A DNA stretch of 48,138 nt. Source: Deltaproteobacteria bacterium (GTDB taxonomy: Bacteria > Desulfobacterota > Desulfarculia > Adiutricales > Adiutricaceae). Numbering within the stretch: position 1 is the first letter of the stretch; the number at the start of each line of letters is the position of its first letter. The notes beneath the pieces are model-generated. The model had not been told where the DNA came from. It saw only the letters and a list, made by a program, of their open reading frames with translations, and searched no databases. The stretch lies in assembly GCA_031278635.1 (NCBI GenBank), contig JAITKA010000149.1, forward strand, positions 1-48,138. Direction: 5' to 3'. Shown here in pieces: positions 25,594 to 34,156 of the stretch. Made by a program: the position numbers and the translations under genes.

Positions 25594-27023
25594 AATTTTG
25601 GTTCATTGCCGGGTCGCAACGCATGTACGGCGAGGGGATCCTCCAGAGGGTCGAGGCCAACGCCATGGAAATATGCCGCGAGCTGGCCGAAAGGCTCCCC
25701 TACCCGGTCCAATACATGGGCATGGTGCTCGATAGCGGCATAGCCGTCGATCTCATCAAATCGGCCAACTCCCAGGACGACTGCGCCGGGATCATAACGT
25801 TTTGCCACACCTTCTCCCCCTCGAAGATGTGGATAAACGGGCTGGCTCTCCTCCAAAAGCCCTGGTGCCACCTGCACACCCAGTTCAACCGCGAGATCCC
25901 CGACGACATAGACATGGATTACATGAACCTCCACCAGTCGGCCCACGGCGACCGGGAGCACGGCTACATCGGGGCCCGCATGGGCCTGGCCCGGAAGGTG
26001 ATCGCCGGCCACTGGAAGGACGTCTCCGTGGCCACGAGGCTCTCCAAATGGCAGCGGGCCTGCGTGGGGGCGGCGGCCTCCCGGGCCACGAGGGTCATGC
26101 GCTTCGGGGACAACATGCGCGAGGTGGCCGTGACCGACGGCGACAAGGTCGGGGCCCAGATCCAATTCGGCTGGCAGGTCAACACCACCCCGGTCGGTAC
26201 GCTGGTCGAGGCCATGCGGGCCGTGACCCCGGCCCAGGTGGACGGGAAAATCGAGGAGTACCGTTCCAGGTACGTCCTCGGCCAGGCCAACCCCGAATCC
26301 GTCCGTTACCAGGCCACCGAGGAGATAGCCATCCAGGGCCTCCTTGACGCCGACGGCTCCACGGCCTTTTCCAACACCTTCGAGGACCTGTACGGCCTCA
26401 GGCAGCTCCCGGGCCTCGCCACCCAGAACCTCATGGCCAAGGGCTACGGCTACGGCGGCGAGGGCGACTGGAAGACCGCCGCCCTCACGGCCATAGTCAA
26501 GAAAATGGGCGGCCCGGCCACCTTCATGGAGGACTACACGTACGATCTTAAAAACGGCCTCTCCCTGGGGGCCCACATGCTGGAGGTCTGCCCCTCCGTC
26601 GCCGAGGGCACCCCCGTCATCGAGGTCCACAACCTTGGCATCGGCGACAGGGAACCGCCCGCCCGCCTCGTCTTCGAGGGCAAGGCCGGCCCCGCCGCCG
26701 TCATGACCCTGCTCGATCTAGGCGGCAGGTTCAGGCTGATACTCCAGGACATCGTCTGCGTGGCCCCGACCCAGAAAATGCCCTCCCTGCCCGTGGCCAG
26801 GGTCATGTGGAAGCCCCTCCCCAGCCTCGAGGCCGGGGCCGAGTGCTGGATCATGGCCGGCGGCGGCCACCACACGGTCCTTAGCCACGGCGTCGACGCC
26901 GAGATCATGCGGGACTGGGCCCGCGTCATGGGCGTCGAGTTCCTGCGCATCGGGGCCGGGACCGACCCCGACGCCTTTGAGCGCGAATTGCGACTGTCGG
27001 AAATAATTTGGCGAAAGGCCTGA
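25590..27023 (+). CDS. araA: L-arabinose isomerase
   Basis: Converts L-arabinose to L-ribulose in the cytoplasm with Mn2+. The GTG start at 25590 overlaps the kinase stop by 4 bp. 477 residues, near the usual 475-500. The N-terminus WFIAGSQRMYGEGILQRVE is diagnostic. The metal and catalytic residues are present: Glu291 (GGEGDWKTAA), Glu314 (TFMEDYTY), His329 (GAHMLEVCPS) and His428 (GGGHHTVLS). It is the second catabolic enzyme gene of the operon and is followed after 33 bp by araD. Confidence 0.97.
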   Translation: MKFWFIAGSQRMYGEGILQRVEANAMEICRELAERLPYPVQYMGMVLDSGIAVDLIKSANSQDDCAGIITFCHTFSPSKMWINGLALLQKPWCHLHTQFNREIPDDIDMDYMNLHQSAHGDREHGYIGARMGLARKVIAGHWKDVSVATRLSKWQRACVGAAASRATRVMRFGDNMREVAVTDGDKVGAQIQFGWQVNTTPVGTLVEAMRAVTPAQVDGKIEEYRSRYVLGQANPESVRYQATEEIAIQGLLDADGSTAFSNTFEDLYGLRQLPGLATQNLMAKGYGYGGEGDWKTAALTAIVKKMGGPATFMEDYTYDLKNGLSLGAHMLEVCPSVAEGTPVIEVHNLGIGDREPPARLVFEGKAGPAAVMTLLDLGGRFRLILQDIVCVAPTQKMPSLPVARVMWKPLPSLEAGAECWIMAGGGHHTVLSHGVDAEIMRDWARVMGVEFLRIGAGTDPDAFERELRLSEIIWRKA

Positions 27024-27056
27024 GCCATAAAAGCCCGAGCCATCCCGGGGGGTGAC

Positions 27057-27728
27057 ATGCTTAACGAACTCAAAACCCAAGTCCACGAGGCCAACATGCT
27101 CCTGCCCCGCATGGGCCTGGCCATATTCACCTGGGGCAACGCCAGCGGCATCGACCGGGCCTCGGGCCTCGTGGCCATCAAGCCCAGCGGCGTCCCCTAC
27201 GAGCTCCTGCGCCCCGACCGAATGGTCGTGGTCGACCTGACCGGCAAGGTGATCGAGGGCGACCTCAAGCCCTCCAGCGACACCCCGACCCACCTGGAGC
27301 TCTACCGGAGGTTCCCGTCCATAGGCGGCGTGGCCCATACCCACAGCCGCCACGCCACCATATTCGCCCAGAACCGCCAGCCCATCCCCCCCCACGGCAC
27401 CACCCACGCCGACCATTTCCACGGCCCCGTGCCCTGCGCGAGGCCCCTGACCGACGAGGAGATAAACGGCGACTACGAGCTTAACGCCGGGAAGGTCATA
27501 GCCGAGTGCCATCCCGACCACGTGGGCATCCCGGCCGCCCTCCTAGCCTTCCACGGCCCCTTCGCCTGGGGCCCCGACGCCCTCGCCGCCGCCCGCAACG
27601 CCGCCGTCCTCGAGGAGATCGCCTACATGGCCCTCCACTGCCAGGCCGCCGGGCCCGTCTCCCAGGCCCTCCTGGACAGGCATTACTTCCGCAAGCACGG
27701 CCCCGGGGCCTCCTACGGCCAAAACTGA
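27057..27728 (+). CDS. araD: L-ribulose-5-phosphate 4-epimerase
   Basis: Interconverts L-ribulose-5-phosphate and D-xylulose-5-phosphate, passing arabinose carbon to the pentose phosphate pathway. 223 residues of the class II aldolase/adducin fold. It has TWGNASGIDR near 25, IKPSGVPYELL near 41, SSDTPTHLELY near 73, the zinc ligands in HTHSRHA (His94, His96) and HGPFAWG (His166), and the C-terminal HYFRKHGPGASYGQN. GGTGAC directly precedes the ATG. With the kinase and AraA it completes the arabinose pathway. Confidence 0.96.
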   Translation: MLNELKTQVHEANMLLPRMGLAIFTWGNASGIDRASGLVAIKPSGVPYELLRPDRMVVVDLTGKVIEGDLKPSSDTPTHLELYRRFPSIGGVAHTHSRHATIFAQNRQPIPPHGTTHADHFHGPVPCARPLTDEEINGDYELNAGKVIAECHPDHVGIPAALLAFHGPFAWGPDALAAARNAAVLEEIAYMALHCQAAGPVSQALLDRHYFRKHGPGASYGQN

Positions 27729-27769
27729 TCCCATTTTCCCCCTTACGCCCGGCCCCCCCAAAAGGCTAC

Positions 27770-27806
27770 AATGGGCCATGGCCCCCCAGCCGGGGGCCAT
27801 GACCCA
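27770..27806 (+). promoter_or_regulatory. Strong hairpin between araD and the permease gene
   Basis: ATGGCCCCC and GGGGGCCAT form the upper stem, extended below by ATGGG/CCCAT across a 2-nt mismatch. No T-run follows, so it may attenuate rather than end transcription; the permease could be part of the operon at lower level. Confidence 0.5.
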
Positions 27807-27844
27807 TTCGCCCGGCCCCACCCGGGCCCCAGGAGGTAGCCGCC

Positions 27845-29152
27845 ATGAACATAGGACTGGACGATCGCCCGCCCTGGCCGGCCCTTCTCCTCTACGGCCT
27901 CCAGTGGTGGGTGGTGACTCTCCCCTGCGTGGTCGTGAGCGGGGCCGTGGTGGCCGGCCTCCATTACGCCGACTGGGCCGACCGCGTCTGGTACCTCCAG
28001 AAGCTCTTCGCCGCCTCCGGCCTCATCTCCCTCGCCCAGGTGACCCTGGGGCACCGCCTGCCCCTCGTCATCGGGCCGGCCACGGTCCTCATGGTCGGGC
28101 TGGTGGCCTCCCAGGGGGCGCCCATAGGGGCCCTGTACTCGGCCATGGCCCTTGGCGGGGCCCTCATGGCCATAATGGGTTTCGCCAACCGCCTGGCCGC
28201 CCTCAGGCGCTTTTTCACCCCCCGGATCGTGGCCGTGATCCTGGTTTTGATAGCCTTCACCCTAAGCCCCGTCATCATCGGCCTCATCCTCGGCGAGTCC
28301 CGACCGGGCCCCTCCCTCGCCCTGGCCCTCATCCTCATCCTGGCCCTGGTCCCCCTGAACGAGGCCCTGAAAGGCTCCCTCAAAAGCCTGACCGTGCCCC
28401 TGGGCCTGGTCGTCGGCACCATCGCCTATCGCCTCTGGCTGGGCGCGCCCGCCGAGCCCATAATAGCCACGGCCCCCGTCGCCGACCCCGCCCGCTCCCT
28501 CTTCCTCGCCGACCCGGCCTTGCAAGCGGGGCCCATCCTGGCCTTCATATTCTGCTTCCTGGCCCTGACCGTGAACGAGCTGGGCTCGGTCGAGGCCGTG
28601 GGCCGCATGATCTCCGCCCCCGGCATGGACGGCCGCGTAAGGCGCGGCGTGGGCGTGACCGGCCTAGGCAGCGTCCTCTCCGGCCTCCTCGGCGTCATAG
28701 GGCCCGTGGACTTCTCCCTCAGCGCCGGCCTCATAGCCGCCACCAAATGCGCCGCCCGCCTGACCTTCATCCCCGCCGGCCTGGCCCTCCTCGCCTGCGC
28801 CTTCGCCCCCGGCTTCATAGCCCTCCTCGTCGCCATCCCCAAACCCATCATGGGGGCCGTGCTCCTCTATTCCATGGTCTCCCAGCTGGCCGGCGGCCTC
28901 TCGATGCTCGTCAGCGACCGGGCCATCGCCAACTACGCCCAGGGCGTGACCGTGGCCCTGCCCCTCCTGGTCGGCCTCCTGATCGCCTTTGCCCCGCCCC
29001 ACGCCTTCCAGCCCTTTCCGGCCATCCTGCGGCCCATAATCGCCAACGGCTTCGTCATGGGCGCCATCCTGGTGGTCCTCCTCGAGCACGTCATCCTTCG
29101 CCCCTCCCGGCCGCCCGCCGACTCCCCCGGCCCGGGCCCGGGCGAGAAATGA
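27845..29152 (+). CDS. NCS2-family (xanthine/uracil permease-type) transporter
   Basis: 435 residues with about 12-14 hydrophobic segments. Near the N-terminus it has PALLLYGLQWWVVTLPCVVV, matching the L-x-x-x-G-x-Q of nucleobase:cation symporter-2 proteins. TLGHRLPLVIGPATVLMVGL corresponds to the G-x-x-x-P-x-V block. FCFLALTVNELGSVEAVGRM carries the conserved Glu-containing helix. The usual signature helix is divergent (GPVDFSLSAGLIAATKCAAR instead of Q-N-x-G-x-x-x-x-T-K-x-x-S-R), so the substrate may not be a simple purine or pyrimidine. AGGAGG lies 8 nt before the ATG. It follows araD by about 115 bp, with a hairpin between. Whether it belongs functionally to the ara operon is unclear. Confidence 0.85.
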   Translation: MNIGLDDRPPWPALLLYGLQWWVVTLPCVVVSGAVVAGLHYADWADRVWYLQKLFAASGLISLAQVTLGHRLPLVIGPATVLMVGLVASQGAPIGALYSAMALGGALMAIMGFANRLAALRRFFTPRIVAVILVLIAFTLSPVIIGLILGESRPGPSLALALILILALVPLNEALKGSLKSLTVPLGLVVGTIAYRLWLGAPAEPIIATAPVADPARSLFLADPALQAGPILAFIFCFLALTVNELGSVEAVGRMISAPGMDGRVRRGVGVTGLGSVLSGLLGVIGPVDFSLSAGLIAATKCAARLTFIPAGLALLACAFAPGFIALLVAIPKPIMGAVLLYSMVSQLAGGLSMLVSDRAIANYAQGVTVALPLLVGLLIAFAPPHAFQPFPAILRPIIANGFVMGAILVVLLEHVILRPSRPPADSPGPGPGEK

Positions 29153-29209
29153 TCACCCGGCGCCCAGCCACTCCTAACCGCCCGTATTCTAAGGTAATAA
29201 TCGCAAGGC

Positions 29210-29238
29210 TTGACTTAATCGCCTTAAAAAGTTATAAA
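29210..29238 (+). promoter_or_regulatory. tRNA-Lys promoter
   Basis: TTGACT (29210-29215), 17-bp spacer, TATAAA (29233-29238), placing the start about 7 nt before the tRNA. Confidence 0.75.
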
Positions 29239-29251
29239 CCTTGGATCAGGT

Positions 29252-29327
29252 TGCGCCATTAGCTCAATGGTAGAGCAAATGACTCTTAATCATTAGGCTG
29301 TAGGTTCGAGTCCTACATGGCGCACCA
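29252..29327 (+). tRNA. tRNA-Lys (anticodon CTT)
   Basis: A full cloverleaf can be drawn. The acceptor stem is TGCGCCA/TGGCGCA with an encoded CCA at 29325-29327. The anticodon stem is AATGA/TCATT with loop CTCTTAA, and the anticodon CTT is at 29285-29287. The T arm is GTAGG-TTCGAGT-CCTAC. It marks the left end of the variable region. Confidence 0.97.
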
Positions 29328-29335
29328 ATAATTTC

Positions 29336-29372
29336 AAGGGTTTACGTGACAAGGTCCCGTAAACCCTTTTTT
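29336..29372 (+). terminator. Rho-independent terminator of tRNA-Lys
   Basis: AAGGGTTTACG and CGTAAACCCTT form an 11-bp stem with an 11-nt loop, followed by TTTT. Confidence 0.9.
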
Positions 29373-29517
29373 CATGCCTAACCTGAACCGATAACCCAAA
29401 AAACCCCCCCGCCCCGACCGGCTTTTTAAATCACCCAAATGCACACCACGGGTCCCAGGCGAGGCCTTAACCCCAGCCCCCAGCTTTTACATTTACCAAA
29501 AATGCCGAAAAAACCTC

Positions 29518-29546
29518 TTGACTTTTTCGCTTTAATTAGCGATAAT
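29518..29546 (+). promoter_or_regulatory. Promoter of the exported-protein gene cluster
   Basis: TTGACT (29518-29523), 17-bp spacer, GATAAT (29541-29546), about 110 bp before the next gene. Confidence 0.7.
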
Positions 29547-29657
29547 TAATAAATTATATCAAACGACATATATTTATATCACTTATAAATATTTCTCCAA
29601 AAGCAACCAAACTAAGATCCCTACTTCATATATTGTATTGGCTAAAGGAAGCCACCA

Positions 29658-30908
29658 ATGAAAAAATTTAGTTTTTTCGCATTATTCTTCATTTTTTTAT
29701 TGCCTGCCACCTACGTACTTTCAGATAATGGAAATAATTTAGAATTGATTGAAGTAGAGGCGGTAGGAACAGGCTCAACAAAGTTAGAAGCGCTAAATAA
29801 CGCATGGAGTGAAGCCGTAAAACTAGGTGTCGGCATGTTTTTGATTTCTAAGAGTACTTTAATAGACGATACATATACTGAGCAAATTATATCTAACAGT
29901 AGGGGAAAAGTAGATTCATATCAAGAAATAGAATCTAATAAGGTAGATAATGTTTGGACGGTGAAAATCAGGGCCAAGATCGAGAAAGTAATATTGGAGG
30001 AAACGGCCCAAGTTTACAATACAAGATCGACGACGCTTACCGGCGATATGGTAAGACGGCAATTGGCTTATGGGGCTTCCGAAAAAGAACGGGAACTGTC
30101 GCAACTGGAATTGCTGGATTATTTTGTAGAAAATTACAAAATTACAGATCTTTATCAATTAAACGAATTAAAGGTCTCGCTTACTAATCATAAAATAAAT
30201 CTTAACACAGGAATTAGTATAAATAATAACAAATTTTTAGAAATGGTAGATAATTTAAAATTAATGCTAGATCAGATAGCAGTAGAAAAAGAGGTGAATA
30301 ATTATTATGAGACAAAAACATTAGATCTTAATAGAGAGATAGCAAATAATAAGAAAGGAAGCACTATAGGATATGGTAGGTATGCTTATAGACTTAGAAT
30401 TGATGAATTAAATCCCATATTAGAACAATATGACTTAAATTTATTAAAAGATAATGATTGTAAAGCTGTAATATTTATTATACCAGATAATTTTTCAACA
30501 TATACAATATATAAAGTTTATGATAAGGTTATCGTATCTAAATTAATGAAAATTTTCACTCGTTACTATAGTTCTACTTTTTTTAAAGCTATCATCAATA
30601 TTCAAATATTAAATAATACTAATTTGCTCGATGCAACTCAATTAACATATTTTATTTCTCCTTTGATTCATTATGATAGACATTACTCTTCAAATTCTAG
30701 TAATAATATTGAAACAGGAGTAATATACGTTAAACCATATTTTGTCATCCATGATAATGAAGATTACGTAAAACATCTTAATGAAGGAACTTATGATTAT
30801 GAAATTAATATTCCACTTGAAGTAAATAACTTGGATCTATTAGCCGACAATGTGGCAGATAATATTGATATTAAAACTTCTTTATCGGTTAATTTTAAAA
30901 GACAATAA
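29658..30908 (+). CDS. Exported AT-rich protein with FlgT-N/LPP20-like N-terminal domain
   Basis: Signal peptide at 1-22 (FSFFALFFIFLLPATYVLSD). Residues about 30-115 have the pattern of FlgT-N/LPP20-like domains: VEAVGTGSTKLEALNNAWSE (G-x-G-x-(S/T)-x-x-x-A-x-x-x-A), then ISNSRGKVDSYQEIE and a closing strand VWTVKIRAKIEK. The rest (about 120-416) is Asn/Tyr/Ile-rich without a motif I recognise. The gene is far more AT-rich than the ara operon just before it. It is first in a cluster of three exported proteins under its own promoter. A role in the envelope or in a flagellar or secreted complex is possible; I do not assign one. Confidence 0.7.
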   Translation: MKKFSFFALFFIFLLPATYVLSDNGNNLELIEVEAVGTGSTKLEALNNAWSEAVKLGVGMFLISKSTLIDDTYTEQIISNSRGKVDSYQEIESNKVDNVWTVKIRAKIEKVILEETAQVYNTRSTTLTGDMVRRQLAYGASEKERELSQLELLDYFVENYKITDLYQLNELKVSLTNHKINLNTGISINNNKFLEMVDNLKLMLDQIAVEKEVNNYYETKTLDLNREIANNKKGSTIGYGRYAYRLRIDELNPILEQYDLNLLKDNDCKAVIFIIPDNFSTYTIYKVYDKVIVSKLMKIFTRYYSSTFFKAIINIQILNNTNLLDATQLTYFISPLIHYDRHYSSNSSNNIETGVIYVKPYFVIHDNEDYVKHLNEGTYDYEINIPLEVNNLDLLADNVADNIDIKTSLSVNFKRQ

Positions 30909-31087
30909 TATACTGGCATAATTCCATACTTATAACAATTATTTGTGTCCTTTTCCCATAAAAAAATTGCTCTAGCAACATAATTTTATCTTTAACGTCA
31001 TTATCCTTTTACAATTTTTACTTCATTACAATTATCTATATTTATACCTTCTTTTTTGAACTATAACACTACCAAGAGGATCGTTAT

Positions 31088-32434
31088 ATGAAGTATTTAA
31101 CTTTAATAGCCCTTTTTCTTTTGACATGCACGTCGAGTCTTTGCACGTCGAGTCTTTTCGCCCAATCTTTTTCGGCCTCGGATTTCGTCGCCCCGGCAGC
31201 CGCGGCCACGGACACCGAGGCCGAGGCCTTGCTTCAAGTCCAGGCCCCCGGCGAGGTTACGACCGAGACGGGCCCAATAACGGGGCAACCCGCGATTAAG
31301 GCGGCAACGCCCCAGGACGCCATCAACGCTTATGTCAAGCAGCGTCACGCCTCGGGTTTCGCCGAGTTCAGATTCCCGAGCGGTTTTGGTTTCGTGGCCG
31401 CCGGGAGCGGGACTTACCGTAAAGTCGCAAATCCCACCACCACCAGGATCAACCAAAGGAACGCCTACGCCAAGGCTTACGTCGAGGCGAAGAAAAACCT
31501 GGCCCAAGGTTTCTATGGCTTGTCAAACGAAGGCAAAAATATCTTGGCGGAATCAATGACCAACCTTGACACCGACACCGGCAATACCCTGACCGGCTCA
31601 ACCGAGCTTACGGGGGAACGGATAAGGCAAAGGGTTGAGGGGCTCATAAGGGGCTTTGTCCTCTATGAGATCTTTGACGATTTTGACAACTCCACGGTTT
31701 ACGTGACCATCGTCAGCACCCCGAAAACCCAGGGCAAAATAGCGAGGCCGGATACCTCGAACCTCTTGGCCGACACGCTCATAGACGGCCTGGACGCGGT
31801 CCTGACCGAGGCCAAAAAGGGCCTAAGCCCGCCGGTCGGTGGGCGAACCATCTTCGTTCCCTCCACGGGCGAACTGGCTTACGTCGGCTTTGGCAGCGCG
31901 GCGGTTCGCCTTGACTCCGATCCGGCCATCCAAGCCAAACAGAACCTGAACGCCGAAAGGATAGCCAGGATACGGGCCAGCGATTCCCTGTGCGGGGTCA
32001 TCCTTGGCGACGAAATCACCGCGACCTCAAAACTCGACCAGCAAACGCTCGACATAGTGAAGGATTTTGAAGGCCTTGAGGCCGACGACCCCCTAAACGC
32101 CCCCGAGGGCGACTCCCCGCGCTTTCAAGCCTTAACCGAGAGGAAAAAAGAATTCCTGACGATCGAGGGCAACTCGTCGCTCATCACCAGCGTCCGAAGC
32201 GGCAAATTGCCCCCCGGGGTCAGGACCGAGGGCTGGCGCGACAGCGACAACACTTTCGCCTACGCCATGTCGGTTTATTTGCCCAGCGCGAGCGACAGGG
32301 CCGCTGCGGCCAGGGATAAAATGCTGGAGGGCTCGATAGTCAATCCCTCCCAAGGCGTGGCCCCATCGGGCCAACCAGGCCCATCCGTGCGGCAGGGCCC
32401 AAGCGGTACGGTCCAGCCCTATGAGGATATGTAA
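31088..32434 (+). CDS. Exported LPP20/FlgT-N-like protein, GC-rich
   Basis: 448 residues with a signal peptide (YLTLIALFLLTCTSSLCTSS) that contains a 15-bp tandem repeat encoding CTSSL twice. Cys residues near the cleavage site make a lipoprotein conceivable, but the lipobox is not clean. Residues about 80-215 resemble the preceding protein's domain: GFVAAGSGTYRKV, an Ala-rich helix NAYAKAYVEAKKNLAQGFYG, LTGERIRQRVEGLIRGFVLY and STVYVTIVSTPKT. A second domain of related pattern follows (TIFVPSTGELAYVGFGSAAV). The Pro/Gly/Gln-rich tail suits a surface protein. It overlaps the next gene by 14 bp. Its composition is like the chromosome's core genes, unlike its left neighbour. Confidence 0.7.
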   Translation: MKYLTLIALFLLTCTSSLCTSSLFAQSFSASDFVAPAAAATDTEAEALLQVQAPGEVTTETGPITGQPAIKAATPQDAINAYVKQRHASGFAEFRFPSGFGFVAAGSGTYRKVANPTTTRINQRNAYAKAYVEAKKNLAQGFYGLSNEGKNILAESMTNLDTDTGNTLTGSTELTGERIRQRVEGLIRGFVLYEIFDDFDNSTVYVTIVSTPKTQGKIARPDTSNLLADTLIDGLDAVLTEAKKGLSPPVGGRTIFVPSTGELAYVGFGSAAVRLDSDPAIQAKQNLNAERIARIRASDSLCGVILGDEITATSKLDQQTLDIVKDFEGLEADDPLNAPEGDSPRFQALTERKKEFLTIEGNSSLITSVRSGKLPPGVRTEGWRDSDNTFAYAMSVYLPSASDRAAAARDKMLEGSIVNPSQGVAPSGQPGPSVRQGPSGTVQPYEDM

Positions 32435-33284
32435 GATAATCACGGCTACGGCCCTCTCCATGGCCATGGCCACCGTGGCCATGGCCATGGGCCGTTTATT
32501 TGACTCCGGGGAGTTTTGGGAACGCTTCCCTGCCAATGACGGGGCAAGGCGCGCCTGGGAAAATGGCGTAAAATGGACCTCTAAGACCAATCCGGCTTTA
32601 GAGTCTGTCATTGTCTATGATAATGACAGCATTTATGGGTTTGTTGAAAGAAAAATACCCCCGGAACATGATCCAAACGTCAAGGCAAGAATTATCAAAG
32701 CTTATATCGACCGTTCCGAAATGCAAGCCATCCATGAGGCAGGATTGTTCGCATTCAATTCTTTTGATTGTTCTGCCAAATCAAATATTGGTTCTATCAC
32801 GCCTAATATTCAGGCCTGTTCAAACATTAAAATCTTAAGTAAATTATCTTCTGACTGGAATGATTATGCCTTTAGTATAGCCAAGCTTTCAACTGACCAG
32901 ATATGTTCTTGCAGACAAGTATTAGACACCAATGAGTCTAATAATAACTACAATATCTTTTTTGGACCTATCGCCCGCTATGAAATCTCAAGATTGTACG
33001 AAAATAATAACCAAAATGAACTAATAGATTTTTTTACCTCTCATCACAAGAAAAATATCTTTGATTATAATCATTTTTTAATGACTACCGATTTCTTAAT
33101 CCAACAAAAACGGCATGATGACGCCAATATCTTATTGGATGTTATTATTACTCGTTTTGCTGATAAATTAAATTCTGAAGACTGGGAAAAATGTGGCGAC
33201 TATTATCTTATACTGGATCAAAAAGATAAGGCCATTAATTCTTTCACTAAGGCCTCCGAGTTGTTAAATAATAGTGCCTTTTAA
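32421..33284 (+). CDS. Exported protein with TPR-like C-terminus and mid-gene composition shift
   Basis: 287 residues, starting inside the end of the previous gene. The signal peptide contains MAMATVAMAMG. Residues about 25-55 (FWERFPANDGARRAWENGVK) are GC-rich in coding, while from about 32600 the gene becomes AT-rich to its end. Residues 60-130 include IKAYIDRSEMQAIHEAGLFA and four scattered Cys (FDCSAK, QACSN, ICSCRQ) that could form disulfides outside the cytoplasm. The last 80 residues are TPR-like (LLDVIITRFADKLNSEDWEK, YYLILDQKDKAINSFTKASE). The family is unknown. Overlap and order suggest co-translation with the LPP20-like protein. The composition break suggests recombination. Confidence 0.65.
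   Translation: MRICKIITATALSMAMATVAMAMGRLFDSGEFWERFPANDGARRAWENGVKWTSKTNPALESVIVYDNDSIYGFVERKIPPEHDPNVKARIIKAYIDRSEMQAIHEAGLFAFNSFDCSAKSNIGSITPNIQACSNIKILSKLSSDWNDYAFSIAKLSTDQICSCRQVLDTNESNNNYNIFFGPIARYEISRLYENNNQNELIDFFTSHHKKNIFDYNHFLMTTDFLIQQKRHDDANILLDVIITRFADKLNSEDWEKCGDYYLILDQKDKAINSFTKASELLNNSAF
32458..32490. repeat. 33-nt near-perfect palindrome within a signal-peptide coding region
   Basis: The 16-nt arm CCATGGCCATGGCCAC is followed by one base and its exact reverse complement, up to 32490. It encodes the Ala/Met-rich signal peptide core. In the mRNA it would form a very stable hairpin about 37 nt after the start codon. Confidence 0.85.
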
Positions 33285-33399
33285 TATTGCTAATTCTTTT
33301 CCCTGTCTATTTTGCACCCAAAGTAAGATATCGGAGCCACTTCCCAAAGGGCAAAACAACCCCTTCAAACAATCCCTTCAAACAACCCCTTCATGCTCG

Positions 33400-33850
33400 C
33401 GGCCTTGCCAACACACCCTTGCCAACCTTCGCTATCGATTTCCCCGAATCCCACCCCTGGCCAATAAGTTCTCCCCCCGGTGCCCTTTTCCTTCCAGGCC
33501 GGCGACCGTGACCCGGAAGGGCAGACCCTTTACCACCGGGGCCCGCGGTAGGTACCGGTCCTGCACAGCCAATCGATATTTCCAACTTAACTTGCCCAAG
33601 CCCGACCTTTTGAGCGCCTCTTTCAGCCACTAAGGCGTAACCGGCCAGCCACCCTACCGTATCTCGCCACCCCCCAAACGGCCGCCGGGACGCCCACCCG
33701 GCTTTTGCCGCATGGCCAAAGGCAACCCAGCGCCCATTGGCTAACCCCCGGCTGCCAATGGGCCACCTTGGCCTCGTTATTGTCCCAGGCGTCAATGGCG
33801 GCTGCCTTGTCGCCAAACATCGGCTTGGCGGCCCCAACCGGCCAACCCAT
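33400..33850 (-). pseudogene. Frameshifted remnant of an unrecognised minus-strand gene
   Basis: Successive pieces in different minus frames look protein-coding: AAKPMFGDKAAAIDAWDNNE and VAHWQPGVSQWALG near 33850-33720; GWLAGYALVAERGAQKVGLG with QVKLEISIG near 33650-33570; then DRYLPRAPVVKGLPFRVTVA with GLEGKGHRGENLL near 33560-33450. None is a complete gene and no family is recognised. The spacer 33285-33970 otherwise appears empty. Confidence 0.35.
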
Positions 33851-33973
33851 TTCGGGCTGTCCCCCCGCGAATGCCCCGCCGCCGCTGTCGGCTTGCTGAC
33901 TTAACCACCCTTAAATCCAGCCATTGTTATCTAACTACCTTCAAGGAAAGCCATTTTTATCGCTCAAAAAAAG

Positions 33974-34002
33974 TTGCCATCTTCAAAAAAAACTGTTATA
34001 CT
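33974..34002 (+). promoter_or_regulatory. Promoter before the AT-rich unknown gene
   Basis: TTGCCA (33974-33979), 17-bp spacer, TATACT (33997-34002). It probably drives the gene at 34157 and a very short reading frame just downstream. Confidence 0.6.
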
Positions 34003-34024
34003 CATTAAATCACAGGAGGCCTGC

Positions 34025-34063
34025 ATGTTCGCGAAGATTAGGTCTTTGGATGAAGGCGAGTGA
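34025..34063 (+). other. 12-codon reading frame with ideal ribosome site: leader peptide or truncated gene start
   Basis: AGGAGG (34014-34019) lies 5 nt before ATG 34025. The frame MFAKIRSLDEGE ends at TGA 34061-34063. Promoter and ribosome site are intact but the product is tiny, so it is either a leader peptide or the surviving 5' end of a lost gene. Confidence 0.35.
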
Positions 34064-34156
34064 TTTGTTTATCGTTGATCGGGACACGGCTCGCCGATCC
34101 CTATTGTCGCCGCTCCTTATCTGTCGCCGCTCCCTTTCCTCACCAGGGGTTGGACT

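Noticed and set aside
27778-29262. Long plus-strand frame overlapping the NCS2 permease, and similar long antisense frames across the ara operon
   Set aside because: These are Pro/Arg/Gly- or His/Gly-rich shadow frames caused by GC-rich codons with few stops; the real genes have family motifs.
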